Origin: Plasmodium malariae | Lineage: Eukaryota; Apicomplexa; Aconoidasida; Haemosporida; Plasmodiidae | Length of the DNA stretch: 64,000 bases | Assembly: GCF_900090045.1 (NCBI RefSeq) | Contig: NC_041785.1 | Coordinates: 2,569,001-2,633,000 of the forward strand | Direction of reading: 5' to 3' | Shown here: piece by piece, positions 40,424 through 52,099 of the stretch | How positions within the stretch are numbered: the first letter of the stretch is position 1 | How the letters are laid out: each line of letters opens with the position of its first letter | Notes under the pieces: generated by a model | The model's database searches: none | Seen by the model: only the letters and a program-made list of their open reading frames with translations | Told to the model about the DNA's origin: nothing | Position numbers and translations under genes: made by a program

Positions 40424-41271
40424 TTAAGGCTTAGGAACAAGTAGCGGAGTTGTGTACAGTAATTTAAAAATACCAAATATAATTATAATTAACAGTACGG
40501 ATAATATTTTAATCCATTTCTTCAAGAATTTAACTATGGAATATTGTGCATTATTTTTACTTAAAGGAATTTCAACTATATCTTGATGTTTAACGGAATG
40601 AATGTTATTACTTGAGCCGTTTTGCAGTAAATCTGAATCAATTTTTGAGTCTACTTTTTTTAAATGTTCCGGTGAATTTTTACGTTTTCAACATTATAAT
40701 AATGTTTTAAGGATTGAGAATTTTTTTTTAAAAATTATTTTCAAAGTTGAATACGCCATTTTGTTTTTGAAAATTTGTACGTTGCATTGAATTATTACAT
40801 TCTTGTTCATAAATGTCACGTTGTATTAATTTATTGAACTGTTTCCGGAAAACATCATCATTAGCTAACGAATTTAGTTTTTCACCAAATGCATCATCAC
40901 TATCGTCTAATAAATGATATATTCCTTTTTTTTAACATTTAATATTTTTCTTCTTCCACTTCTTTTGTTTCACTATTTAATAATGTGCTAAATCTTACAT
41001 TGAAAGTTGTTATTTGGTTTGTATTTCTTGTCCCATGATTTACCATAGATGGTTGACTACAAATAAAGGTGCGTATACAACATTCAAAAATTGATTATTT
41101 ATATATTATTTTATTAAAATTTTGTTCTCAAAAAAAAATAAAATAAGAAAGAAGAAAAAGAAAAGTTATGTATAATAACTATGATACTTCAATGGAATAT
41201 TTTTATGTCCATATTAAAAAGGAAAAAATAGTAGCCTTCGTTAAAGATATTAGCATTTTTATATTTTGCAT
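40424..41271 (-). pseudogene. Pv-fam-d-like exported-protein pseudogene
   Basis: Same architecture as the intact gene at 10727-12051. Exon 1, 41271-41188, is again 28 codons from ATG to a phase-0 donor (GTATCA) and reads ...FSFLIWT then a TAA stop at codon 23, then KYSIE where the intact copy has QYSNE. Exon 2 starts at 41056 after a GTAG acceptor with STIYGKSW, the conserved SSTxGKS start, and soon hits a stop. Another frame continues with RFSTLLNSET, where the intact copies have RLLxGET, so the PEXEL-like Arg is displaced. Then come LLDDSDDAFGEKLNSLANDD and FRKQFNKLIQ, which resemble repeat-like Pv-fam-d sequence, and a C-terminal membrane segment (ILSVLLIIIIFGIFKLLY) before a stop at 40424-40426. 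At least one nonsense change and several frameshifts make it inactive. Confidence 0.8.
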
Positions 41272-44200
41272 TATAATGAATTTTTTTAAAGTTGCTAAAA
41301 CTTTACCGTAATTAATGTATAATCTATATATGGGTATTTTAATTTATGATGATTAATTGATTTACTTTTTTTTAAATATTTGTTATTTTGTGATTATAAA
41401 AAAACTTTGGGTCTTTTTTAAAATAATTATAATTATAAAATATACGGAAGAACAAAAAAAATATAATTAAGTAAAAATATTTTACTTAGCGTTATAATTA
41501 AAAATACTAATTCTTACTATTATCCAAGCAAAATAAATAAAACAAGATTTAATATGTATTTAAAAGATAATATTGTATAAAAATTATATTTGAGAAGGCA
41601 AACAATTTATTTTAGAAAAAAGGGATATAAATATATATCAAATATCCATAGAATATCGCATTAGTATGTTAGTAATACGGAATAAATTTCTATTATTAAA
41701 ATAAATATTTGCATACAAGAAAAGTGTGTTTCTAGAAAAACTATTTTATTTAACTCTCTTTATGGAACGTGTATAATGTAATTTTTTTGAAATTATCTAT
41801 TTCTTAGCTTATTGTGATATTTTTAAAAATTATTTTTGGTAAAAGTCAATAATGAAAAAGGAGAGTATCTACATATAATGTATAAAAATATTATAATATA
41901 CTACATACTTTTATATTATATATGGTTATTTTAAGTGTAATTTGATATTATGTAATTAAAAAAAACAAAGTTTACAAAATATAATTATTTTCAGTACCCA
42001 TATATTTACTTCTATGTTATGAAAAATATATGAAATTATTATTTTTTAAAATGATTCAACAAAAATTTCTGTTAATTCCTTGAATGGGGATATATATATT
42101 TATATATGAACTCAGTAATACTAATGATATATTACTGAAAAGGATATTAAATCTATAAAATATGATCTATTATTATACTTCGTATTATGAAGGTTTCAAT
42201 AATACAGATAGGATGCGATATAATAAGAAAAAAAAAAAAAAATTAGTAAAACTTTTACTTTTTATTAAATGCATTTTATATTTCATTATTTTACTCGTGC
42301 TGTTTGTGTACATTATTTTTTTGTTGTTGTGTTTTAAATTTTATAGTAATATTTTTACTTCAATTTTTTTTTTTTTTTTTAGTTTAATAAGGTTGTTTTG
42401 TATTTGTTATAAAACTTTATAGTAATTTTTTTTTTTTGATTCCAGAAATTCCCATAAAAGGGAATTGATGAAGTTTTGTTTAAGTATGGTTCAATTATGT
42501 TTTCATAGAGTGAATATATATAGGAGAAAAATAAAATTACTATAAAAAAAAAAAAAAAAAAAGGAAGTTTATTTTGGATTTATATGAAAAAATTTTCCTT
42601 ATTTTTTTATTTTTTTGTTAATCCACTACATTTTAAATACATGAATATATAAATATTTTTTTTATTATGTATCTTTAATTATTATGTTTTTAAATAAGAT
42701 CGGAGTTATTGTACGATATTGCAGTTTGAACATTGTATTTTATTAGAAGTAATACAAAACTAATAAGAATTTATATGAATTATTGAACATTTGTTCATAG
42801 AATTATGAATGTATTATTTATATATTTAATAAATAATAATCAAAATAGATATGTTGCTCATATAATGTTTTCACATGAAATACACTGATATAATTGCAAC
42901 ATATATATGTACTTATACTAGCAGTACATGCATTTGACAATATCAATAAAAGTAATTCTATTCAGAGTTATGTAGTCACCTTAAATAACATATTTTAACT
43001 TTTCTTATTTAATATTTATAAATGCACCATAAAGTAACTGTTATATATAAAATTATAAAAATGTACTTACGAATTCAAATTTATAGTTTATATTTTTCTA
43101 TACTATAGTTAAAATTTATGATTATAATATTATAGTGAAAAAGGTCTTATAGAATAATATATCATCAAAATAAAATAAAAAAAAGTTTTTTGATGATATA
43201 TGTGTTTCAATTTTACGTATATATTTCTAGTTATACAGATAAATGTAAGGTCACATCGTATTATAAAAAGAATTTGTTTTTATATTTCATTTCACTAAAT
43301 ATGAAATAAATTATATTGGTCTATATTATCTTAATTTAAAATATTTGATATTATTTAATTCTATAGGATTACGTATTATCGTTATATCTATAGTTTATTT
43401 AATATAAAATTCTATTGTTCTATCATTGATCTTTTAAAATATGAATATAATAATTTATCATATAACCGAAAATTTAGTTATTATAATGTAAAAATGATTA
43501 TTTATGTATTAATACCATATTAATATAGGACATATCGTTATTATTATTATTACTGCCAGATATTAGACAATACGATGTACATTTTATTTTCCTGCTATAC
43601 CAAGTGACAATGTCATGCATAATTATTAATCGAATTGTCCACATATATGTATATATATAACATATATGTTTTTCATGTAATAAATACTGCATAACCTATC
43701 CATGTTATTCTTGGTTAATAATACTGATAATGGTTATAGAATTAATAATTACTCAAATTTATAATATTTTTATCTCTTCTTCATAACTTATAAGTATCCA
43801 TAAATAATTATCCTTTCATATCCTACTTTCTTTTTCACCTTTTTAATATAGTTCACCCTAATTTTTATACATGAACTTTTTATAGCTATTTTAGAATCAT
43901 ATTCAGAGCAGTGTTACTTTTGCAACGTTATCATTAAAATTATGATTCCTGATATTTTTCTTTTTTATGTATTTTTTAAAATGCACATAAATAAACTTAT
44001 TTGCAAATTTACATTATATGAATAATGATATCTATGATTAAACATTTATAAATTAGATATTTTGTATAATATAACATTTTAGCAATTAAACCTATTACCA
44101 GAATATGCCGGATCAATTTCAGAAACATGATTAAGTATTTGTCCGCTTTGTTCATCTATATATTACAATATATTTTTGTTTTTTTTTATTAATATTAACA

Positions 44201-46189
44201 ACAAAGTACAAATTAATTAAACTAATATTAACAAATATACATATTTACCCATACAACACTTACAAAACAGCAATTTCTTGTTGTAATAGATAGTATGGAT
44301 TGTAGAATAAAATTCACACTTTTAATTGAAATAATTTTTAGCATTAGATAAAAAAAGAAAAAAAAAAAGAATTTAACTTTTGTTTAGTAGTATTAAAAAA
44401 ATATATTATTTAATACATAAAAAATAGTAATAATTTTTTGTTTCTTTTAACTTCAACTTTGTTATCGAAAAAAAAAGAAGAAATATATAATGAAAGAATT
44501 CTTAACTGTTAATTATAGATTATAATAAAATATTTTCATTTTGTTTAATTCTTAAGATGTAGAATAAAAATAATTTTAATAGTAAAAAATAAAGATAAAA
44601 GACCTAGTATGATAGAACTAAAATTAATAGCTATTTTTGTATATACAAATATTAAAAAACTAGTATAAATAAGTTTAAAATTTTAAAATAAATTAAATGT
44701 TATATCATTATTCATATTAGTTTTAAAATATAACTATGTTTTTATTATGGAAGAGATATTATAGTAATATCTTTTTTGTTCACATGAAAAATAATTAAAT
44801 ATAACCTTATTTATGATGTGTGTTTTTTTTTTTAAAAACATTTCATTATGTAACTTATTATATGAATATATTTTTGATGATAATACTATAAAAATAAATT
44901 TTTGATATATATTTATATTTATAGATAACACTAAAAAATATGTTCTTAAAATGCTAGCATGGGCTAAAAATAGACATATAGAGCACATATTTTTTCTGAT
45001 ATAGGTTGAACACGGTTTTTTGATAAACACAATTATAATAAAAGCTGTATTATCATAAAAGGAGTTCTTTCATTAAGTGCAGTATTCATTATTAAATTAT
45101 TAAATTTGTTATTTAATTATGTTTTTCTTTTATCTTTTTAAATTTAAATTTTGTTCATACAGATATGGTTAATAGCGATGAGGAAGTTATATACTATTGT
45201 TCCTCTAAAAGAAGTTTATTGTAAATATTTAAGAGAGTATATAATTCTTAACTATAAAAACGAATGTTTTTCTTCTTCTTCTTCCACTTCATCAAAAAAA
45301 AAATTATTATTTTTATATGAATTTGTAATTATTCATTGAAAATGATTCACGATATCTCAAAGGATTAAAAAAATATTTACTTAGGATTCATAGTACGAAC
45401 ATGCATATATGTAACATTATTTTTTTAACTATGTAAAATAGTATTAACTTATTGTGTTATGTGTCTGAATGAAAATACTGAAAATTTATATCTTACCATA
45501 TAATTTGAATTTTCATTTGAAATATCGTAGTTTAAATATTAATTTTATTTTTTCCTATAATTAATCATTTCTACATTATAAAATATTGACAGTATTAATG
45601 TTATTTAACTATAGCGGATAACTATAGAACAGTCGTTACTAAGTAGATGTTTAAACTTTAAAATTAACAGAAATTCAAAATATTAAATATAAATAGATTC
45701 CATTTTATTATTTCTCTGTATAATTAGCTAATGATCCGCTTAATTTATTATCATGGATAAAAATACAGAATATTGTAACCATGAACAATTGGCATAAGTT
45801 GAAATCGTGTGTTTTTATTTTAATTTAATGTAATTATTTAAATCATTTTATTTGAATATTCATCTGCATTTGTAACACAACAATATTATTATCTTGATAT
45901 TAAGATTTTACATATATATAAATTTTGTTTTTTATTTTTAGGGTAATTTTTGAATGGTGTACCTTTGAAGGTATATCATAATATATTAAATTTGCGATAT
46001 CATCCTTATGTTAATAATTCCTATATTTGTATATATTGTGTGAAAAATAACCTTTTAAATTTCATTTATATTTGAAAATTTTTCAATAATATTATAAAGT
46101 TTGGAAAATATATTTCAAATATTTAATATACATTACAAACAGAATAACTCTTGTGGTTATTTGTACAAGGCATACGATAAAATAAAAGA
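41272..46189. other. Intergenic sequence, no gene supported
   Basis: It contains A/T-rich deserts with poly(A)/(T) tracts (for example about 42229-42241 and 42544-42562). Open frames at 42162-42422 (+), 44734-45030 (-) and 45151-45339 (+) were considered; they are low-complexity F/I/L/K/S-rich and lack a splice partner or family motif. A run of GAA-type codons on - at about 45270-45300 is a simple repeat. Confidence 0.5.
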
Positions 46190-48366
46190 AAAAAATTATA
46201 AGGAAAATTTTCAAAATATTTACTTTTTGTAGGATTGAATTAACAAAAACTAATGTAGACAAAATGAATTAGTTGTGTAAAAATTTTAATGTTAGTGAAT
46301 ATGAATTTAGAAAACTACAGTAGTATAACATGTATAGTGGAACAATTAAAAATATTGTTTAGCAATGCAATTTTATTAAGATTCATTTCGAGATGTATGA
46401 ACAAATGCAATAGAAAAATAGTTCACAAGTGTAAAGTGAAGAAATAATACATTTTCAACGAAAGAATAATTATGGATTATTTCTCGTAAAAAATGCATGT
46501 CGTTGTATGTATATACATTTGATATTCCACAAAAACCAAATTAAATGAAATAAATGAAGATAATATTGATTGTACGTTTAAAATTACATATAAAAACTAT
46601 ATAAAAATAACGAATGATGAAGTGGAAGACTATTGCAATATAACTTAAAGAAATACCGTTATAGTGAAAAAGAAAAATTTCTCATTGAGATGAAAATACG
46701 TATTTAAAAATAATTTAGATGAATTTAACAATAAGGAGTTATATGATCATATTCTAATGATATAAATGGTAAAATGAAAATAACAGTAGAGGGAAGAGAA
46801 TCAATATTTTTATAGAAGAAATAAAAAAATTACGAATAAATTAATGGGGTGGATTTCCTATATACTTTAAAAATGAAAGTACATATATTGTTGTATATCC
46901 AATATACTTAACTATAATGTGGGTAACAAGAACTATGCAAAATATTTTTTATATCAAAATACTGAGTTTCCTCACAAAGGTGTTAAGGGCAATGTATTTA
47001 TACATGAATGTATGAACTGGGTCATAAAACTGATAAAAAAAAAAAAGTTCTAGAAACCTGTTATACATTTGCATGTGAAAAAAGCACATCAATGTAAGAA
47101 TGAAGAGTACTAACTGAACAAGGTATATTTTTTAGAAATATGAATACATAAGTTTATAAAAATGGAAAGTAAAACACTAAAAAATTTGGTATAAAATTAT
47201 TAAATTTTGAATGAGGAGAATGAGTTATAAGAATAATATAAAAAAAAGGCAGAAATATTTATGGAATAATTAAATAAGTAAATATAAGCATATATTAGAT
47301 GAAAGGTAAAAAGAATTTTTGTTTCATAAATTAAAAATTACGTGTATAGTAAAAATGAAGCGATGTACAGATATGGTAAAAGATTTAAGAACGTTTGTCA
47401 CTGTAAATTCTACTATGATAAATCCTATACTGAAAATAAAAAAAATTACTATGGAAACAATGGCTTGAGAAGGAAGTATTCATGGAAGGTAAATACTCTG
47501 AGGAAAAATAGTTTAAGGTATTAATTATGGAACATGAGAAAGAAATATATACATATAGAAATAAAGATGAAACATATATGCTAAGGACAATTCGATAGAG
47601 ATTAGAAGATAAAAATGAATTCGAATAATTACATATGAATAAGAAGAAAATTCTTGTAGCACTTATATTTTTACTGATATATATGAAGGTATTAAAGGAA
47701 TATTAGAATGAAGAATTCACCAGGGTCAAAGAAAATTTTTTTGATAATACCGTTTAAAATTTGAAGATAAAAGAATATATCGATAAAAATTCAAAACATG
47801 CAAACACTGTTAATTAAATGAAGAACAGTCATGTTAAAAATATGAAAATAACAGGTATTATGAATATATAATTGAAAAATCTTTAGACTACAAGATAAAA
47901 AGTTCTTAGAGCGATGATTATGTTGAAGATTTAATTAGGATTAAGGATTTAAAGTAATATAAAAATAAGGAAAATATACGTGGAACTGATACATGAGAAA
48001 TAGAGAAGAATATACAAAAGATACATTATGGGGATAAAATGAAAATGAAAAGAATATATGCCAATAATGAAATAGTTTGGTTAAGTATTACTGTTCATGG
48101 AGTGAAGATATATAAACAATACATGAATATAAAAGCTAATTGAAATATAACAAAGTGTTATGTATGGAGAACAATCAACTATAAAGTTAATATACATATA
48201 TGAAGGGGAAAATGAATTAACAAAGGAATTCAAAGGCTTTGAATTTATGCATATATTAGTAATTAATTCTAAAGTTTCAGGAAAAGGACATAGAGTAAAA
48301 AACTTTTTAATATATCAACGAGAATTAAATAAGACAACGAATTTATATTATATAACCAATATATAG
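46190..48366 (+). pseudogene. STP1-like (SURFIN-related) surface protein pseudogene
   Basis: A region of about 2.2 kb with coding-like purine-rich composition, broken by many stops and frameshifts. The best-preserved part, about 47450-47820, reads KQWLEKEVFMEGKYSEEK, then a stop in place of an expected Trp, then FKVLIMEHEKEIYTYRNKDE. Further on come LHMNKKKILVALIFLLIYMKV and EEFTRVKENFFDN. This order matches the C-terminal Trp-rich cytoplasmic part of STP1/SURFIN-type proteins as I know it from P. malariae and P. ovale. Upstream, VSEYEFRKL and IKIHFEMYEQMQ (about 46290-46410) may belong to its N-terminal domain. Downstream, a 68-codon open block (48160-48366) with KLIYIYEGENELTKEFKGFE may be the rest of the tail. 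These proteins are predicted surface-exposed membrane proteins of infected cells. The boundaries are approximate and the N-terminal assignment is weak. Confidence 0.65.
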
Positions 48367-49674
48367 AAATATATAATTAATTCTGTGTATATTAAGATAA
48401 TGTGTAACATGAATAAAAAGTACGATATTGAAAAAATAAAAAAATAACATGGAATAATAATCTATGGGAACATTAGAGTATATCATCTACTATTTTTTCT
48501 GAATAATTGTAATTACAAATTAAAAAAATAGTAATAATAATACATAATGTTAAACATTATGTTTTTTTTGTGCATATTTAGTTTTTAATATATTTTGATT
48601 ATGCCATTTCTTATATTTAAAATGACAATTTTAATATATATATTCTGTTTTGTTTTTCTTTTTTATTGTCTTCGACAATTTATTTTTTTTAAATCATAAA
48701 ATCGTATGATCTATTTAAAACTTATTTAATTAAAATGTTTAATATCTATAAAAATTATGTTAATATTTTATAAATAAAAAATATCGTTATATATTAGGGG
48801 TTAAGTATTAGGTTATCTATAAGAAATTGTTAACATCCATTAGTATAAATTTAATATTTAATAAGCATTGTATCAGATTATTATTTTTGAGTATAATAAT
48901 ACCTTACCATAAATAAAGATCCCTTGATAAATTATTTCATTCTTAGATTTTATTTTTTATTTAATTCTAATATAAAAAATTTATTTAATGTCACTGGGAT
49001 AAAATAAATATGCAACAGAAAAAGGATATCCATTTTTATACTTCAGAGGATTCTATATACGATTACTGGAATCAAGAAAATTCCGATATTAATATTTTTT
49101 ATTCTGTACTTACCTTTCTTTTTTTTTAATTTTTTTGAATCGTTTACAAACATGCACACTTTATAAACTTCAAGAATGTATTACATATATATTTGTATAA
49201 TTAAAACTTTTACTTCGTTTTTTTATTATTTTTTTAATTTTTTTTACTAGTTTTTATATAATTTTTTTTACTAGGTTTTATATAATTTTTTTACGATTTT
49301 TTAACTTTTTTTACTATTTTTTTACCTTTTTTATTTCACTTTTTTTCTGTATTTTTTTTTTTTTTCCTTTAAGAAAAAGTAAAGACTTTTTTTAAATGAA
49401 AAAAAACATAGTTTTTTTACCTTTGTAAATATATACGCATAAATATATTTAAGTTCAGATTTATATTTTTTTGATGTAGTTCCTTGCTTTTTTTTTGTTT
49501 ATTTTTTATTATTTTAATATTTTAAATATAAATTTAAAATAAAAAAAAAATAAATTATTAACTTTTAAAAAATTATCGTATGTAAGAATTTTTGAGTGAA
49601 AGGAAAAAGTACAATTGCCATTTTTCCCAAGTAACAAAGTCACCTATACCAACATATGGCATTAACCTGTTATT
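48367..49674. other. Intergenic sequence upstream of the hydrolase gene
   Basis: A/T-rich, with a T-rich tract at about 49200-49400 that contains imperfect copies of ttttttactagtttttatataa. The region immediately before 49675 probably contains the hydrolase promoter and 5' UTR. Confidence 0.5.
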
Positions 49675-52099
49675 ATGATTTCTGTAGTATGTATAGTGAC
49701 AATTGTAAAACTTATTCTTTTTTTTGCACTGGGTGTGTTCCTTTTCATTGCAGCTTTAAATAGTAATGGAATATTAAAAATAAGAATATATAATATATCG
49801 AAACAATACAAGAAATGAGAATTGAAAATATCATTAATATAAACTTAATGAATGACGAATTATTTTTTTTTTAGTTTACATGTATCTCTATCAGGACGAT
49901 TTAATCTTTACAAAACAAAGTAAGATGAAAAAGAAAAGAACGACTGAGAAACATAGCTTTGGCAGAAAATATCATGCCAAAGAAAACAACACTAAACCAA
50001 CTGAAAAAAAAAATCAAAAAAAAAAAAAAAATGTCATCAAAAATGAAAATAAATGAGTGTAATGCACATTTGAAAACGATATATATTTTTTTTTTAATTA
50101 TTTTTATTTTCCTCTCATAGAGTTAGATCCTACTGTGGCACAGATACCAGGTAATATAACAAATGATTTTTTGTAGTATTCTTCGAGATGCCTTTTTTAT
50201 AATTACCATTTTTTATGAATTACTTTTGTTTTCGGTTTTTGTATGATTAGGCAGAAATTACGAAGAAGTTCATATAAAAACGGAAGACGGATATATCCAT
50301 AAATGGTTAATGAAAAAGAAATATGAAAAAAATAAAAAAAGGGAAGTATAACTGTTCACATCATTTTTTTTACCTTATTTTCTGTTCCGTTAGTTGGTAT
50401 GTGAAGGCAAAAGATCATGAAAACAAACCTGTAATTTTGTATTTTCCTGGGAATGGTGGATGTAAGAATTTGAGTCTATTCTTTTTAGACGATTTTTTAT
50501 GTGTCACTTGTGTTGCTATGCCGTTTATATATAATATATATGAGAGCATATGCATGTACATACGTGCTTTCCTTAATATAACATGCCAATTTTCTTTTTT
50601 CTCAACATGAATCTTACTATTTTTTATAAAACGAATATTTATTTTTAGACCTGGAAAAATATGTAGAAACATTTGACCACATTACTAGTAGGGTTGATGC
50701 AAACATTTTCTCCTGCTCAAACAGAGGGTAATTAAAAAAATGATAAGTAAATGAAATAAATTGTTTTTTTATAACTTGCTTATGTTATTTTATGTTGTAA
50801 TAGTGTTCATCAATTTCCTATTATGAATGAGTTTCATATATACATATATAAATTTTTTTTTCTTTAATACCCCCCAAAGATGTGGTACAAATGAAGAAAC
50901 CCCATCAGAAGAATACTTTTATAAAGATGCAAATGCATACTTAAAGCATTTAAAAAAAAATAAAATGAATAAGATATTTATCTTTGGAAGGTAATTTTAT
51001 GAACATATATAGATGAAATACTTTGAAGAAATATTCGTGCACACATCTTTGTTTGTTTATAGGGTAGTATTATTTTGAGTGGATTCTTATTTATGCATAT
51101 AACATGGTATTTTACATAGATACATTTATTTATTATTATTTTTTTTTTCATGTAGTTCCATGGGTGCAGCAGTAGCTCTGGAGACGGCTTCCAAATATCA
51201 GAATGATGTAATTACATTTCTATTTTTGAAATATATTTTCAACTCTGTCCTTGGTTTAAAATTATATATGTGTCGTTTGTGTACGTTATATATATATATA
51301 TGTATATGTATTTGCTTATATATAACAATAAATTTCTTATTGCTTCCATAGATATATGGCTTGATTGTTCAGAATCCCTTTTTAAGTATGAAACGAATGG
51401 CATATGATAAAAAACCTTTCCTAAATTTCTTCCTTTTAAATTACGATCTTCTTATTAGAACAAAAATGGACAATGCAAAAACAATTAAAAATATACATAT
51501 ACCTATTTTATTTAATGTTTCTGAAAAGGTAACATAATCTAAAAGAAAAGGCATCAAATTATATGGAAAAGAAAATAATAAAGTGTAATAATATCATGTA
51601 TTTCTTAAAATATGATGTAACAGAAATATGGTATTACGTCACGAAAGGCGATAAAGAAGTATATATATATATATATATAATATTTTTTTTTTTAACATTT
51701 AAATTTTTTTAGGATGAAATGGTTTCTACGGAACATTCAAAAATTTTGTATGAGGTACATTTATTGTAGTTTTTTTTTTTTAAGTAATACATGTTTGTAC
51801 ATGTATTAGCTTTTTTATATTGAAAAACAGTAAACATGGACATATGCATACACATATATAGACATTTTATACGTTATGAATTTATGTACATTTCCTTATT
51901 ACTTTATGATCTCTCGTAGATATGTCCAAGTAATAATAAGTTCATGCATGTAGCAAAGGATGGAACTCATAACGATCTTCTGATAAATGACAAGGGAGAA
52001 TATCACCAATCCATGAAAAACTTTATCGAAACTGCTATTGCTCTTAAAGATTTTAAAGAAAAGGAAGAAAAAAAAAAAAAAATGATATGGGCCCCATGA
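49675..52099 (+). CDS. Alpha/beta hydrolase, putative (11 exons)
   Basis: Reading frame and GT/AG sites give 11 exons: 49675-49732, 49875-49919, 50121-50150, 50251-50345, 50407-50461, 50649-50727, 50880-50990, 51156-51207, 51352-51528, 51713-51754, 51920-52099; all phases agree and the product is 307 aa with no internal stop. An N-terminal hydrophobic anchor (about 3-24) is followed by LYQDDLIF, as in BEM46-type membrane-anchored hydrolases. PGNGG (90-94) fits the oxyanion-hole loop. GSSMG (157-161) is the nucleophile elbow with Ser159, Asp235 (SEKDEM) is the probable catalytic acid and His265 (DGTHND) the catalytic His. The spacing suits the fold. It should hydrolyse an ester, perhaps a lipid or acyl substrate, but the substrate cannot be read from sequence. 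Least certain are the exon 1 donor (GTGTGT) and the exon 5 acceptor (GTGAAG, poor pyrimidine tract). It is intact among decayed neighbours, which suggests selection. Confidence 0.88.

Noticed and set aside
42162..42422. 86-codon hydrophobic open frame on +
   Set aside because: Dominated by F, I, L and K codons from poly(T)/poly(A) tracts; no splice partner or conserved motif.
44734..45339. Open frames on - (44734-45030) and + (45151-45339), and a Ser-rich or Glu-rich run at about 45270-45300
   Set aside because: The Ser/Glu run is a simple trinucleotide repeat read on either strand; the frames lack any recognisable feature.
50323..50672. Open frames of 85-95 codons on both strands within the hydrolase gene
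   Set aside because: They cross introns of the hydrolase gene; only the parts that agree with its exons 4 and 5 are coding.
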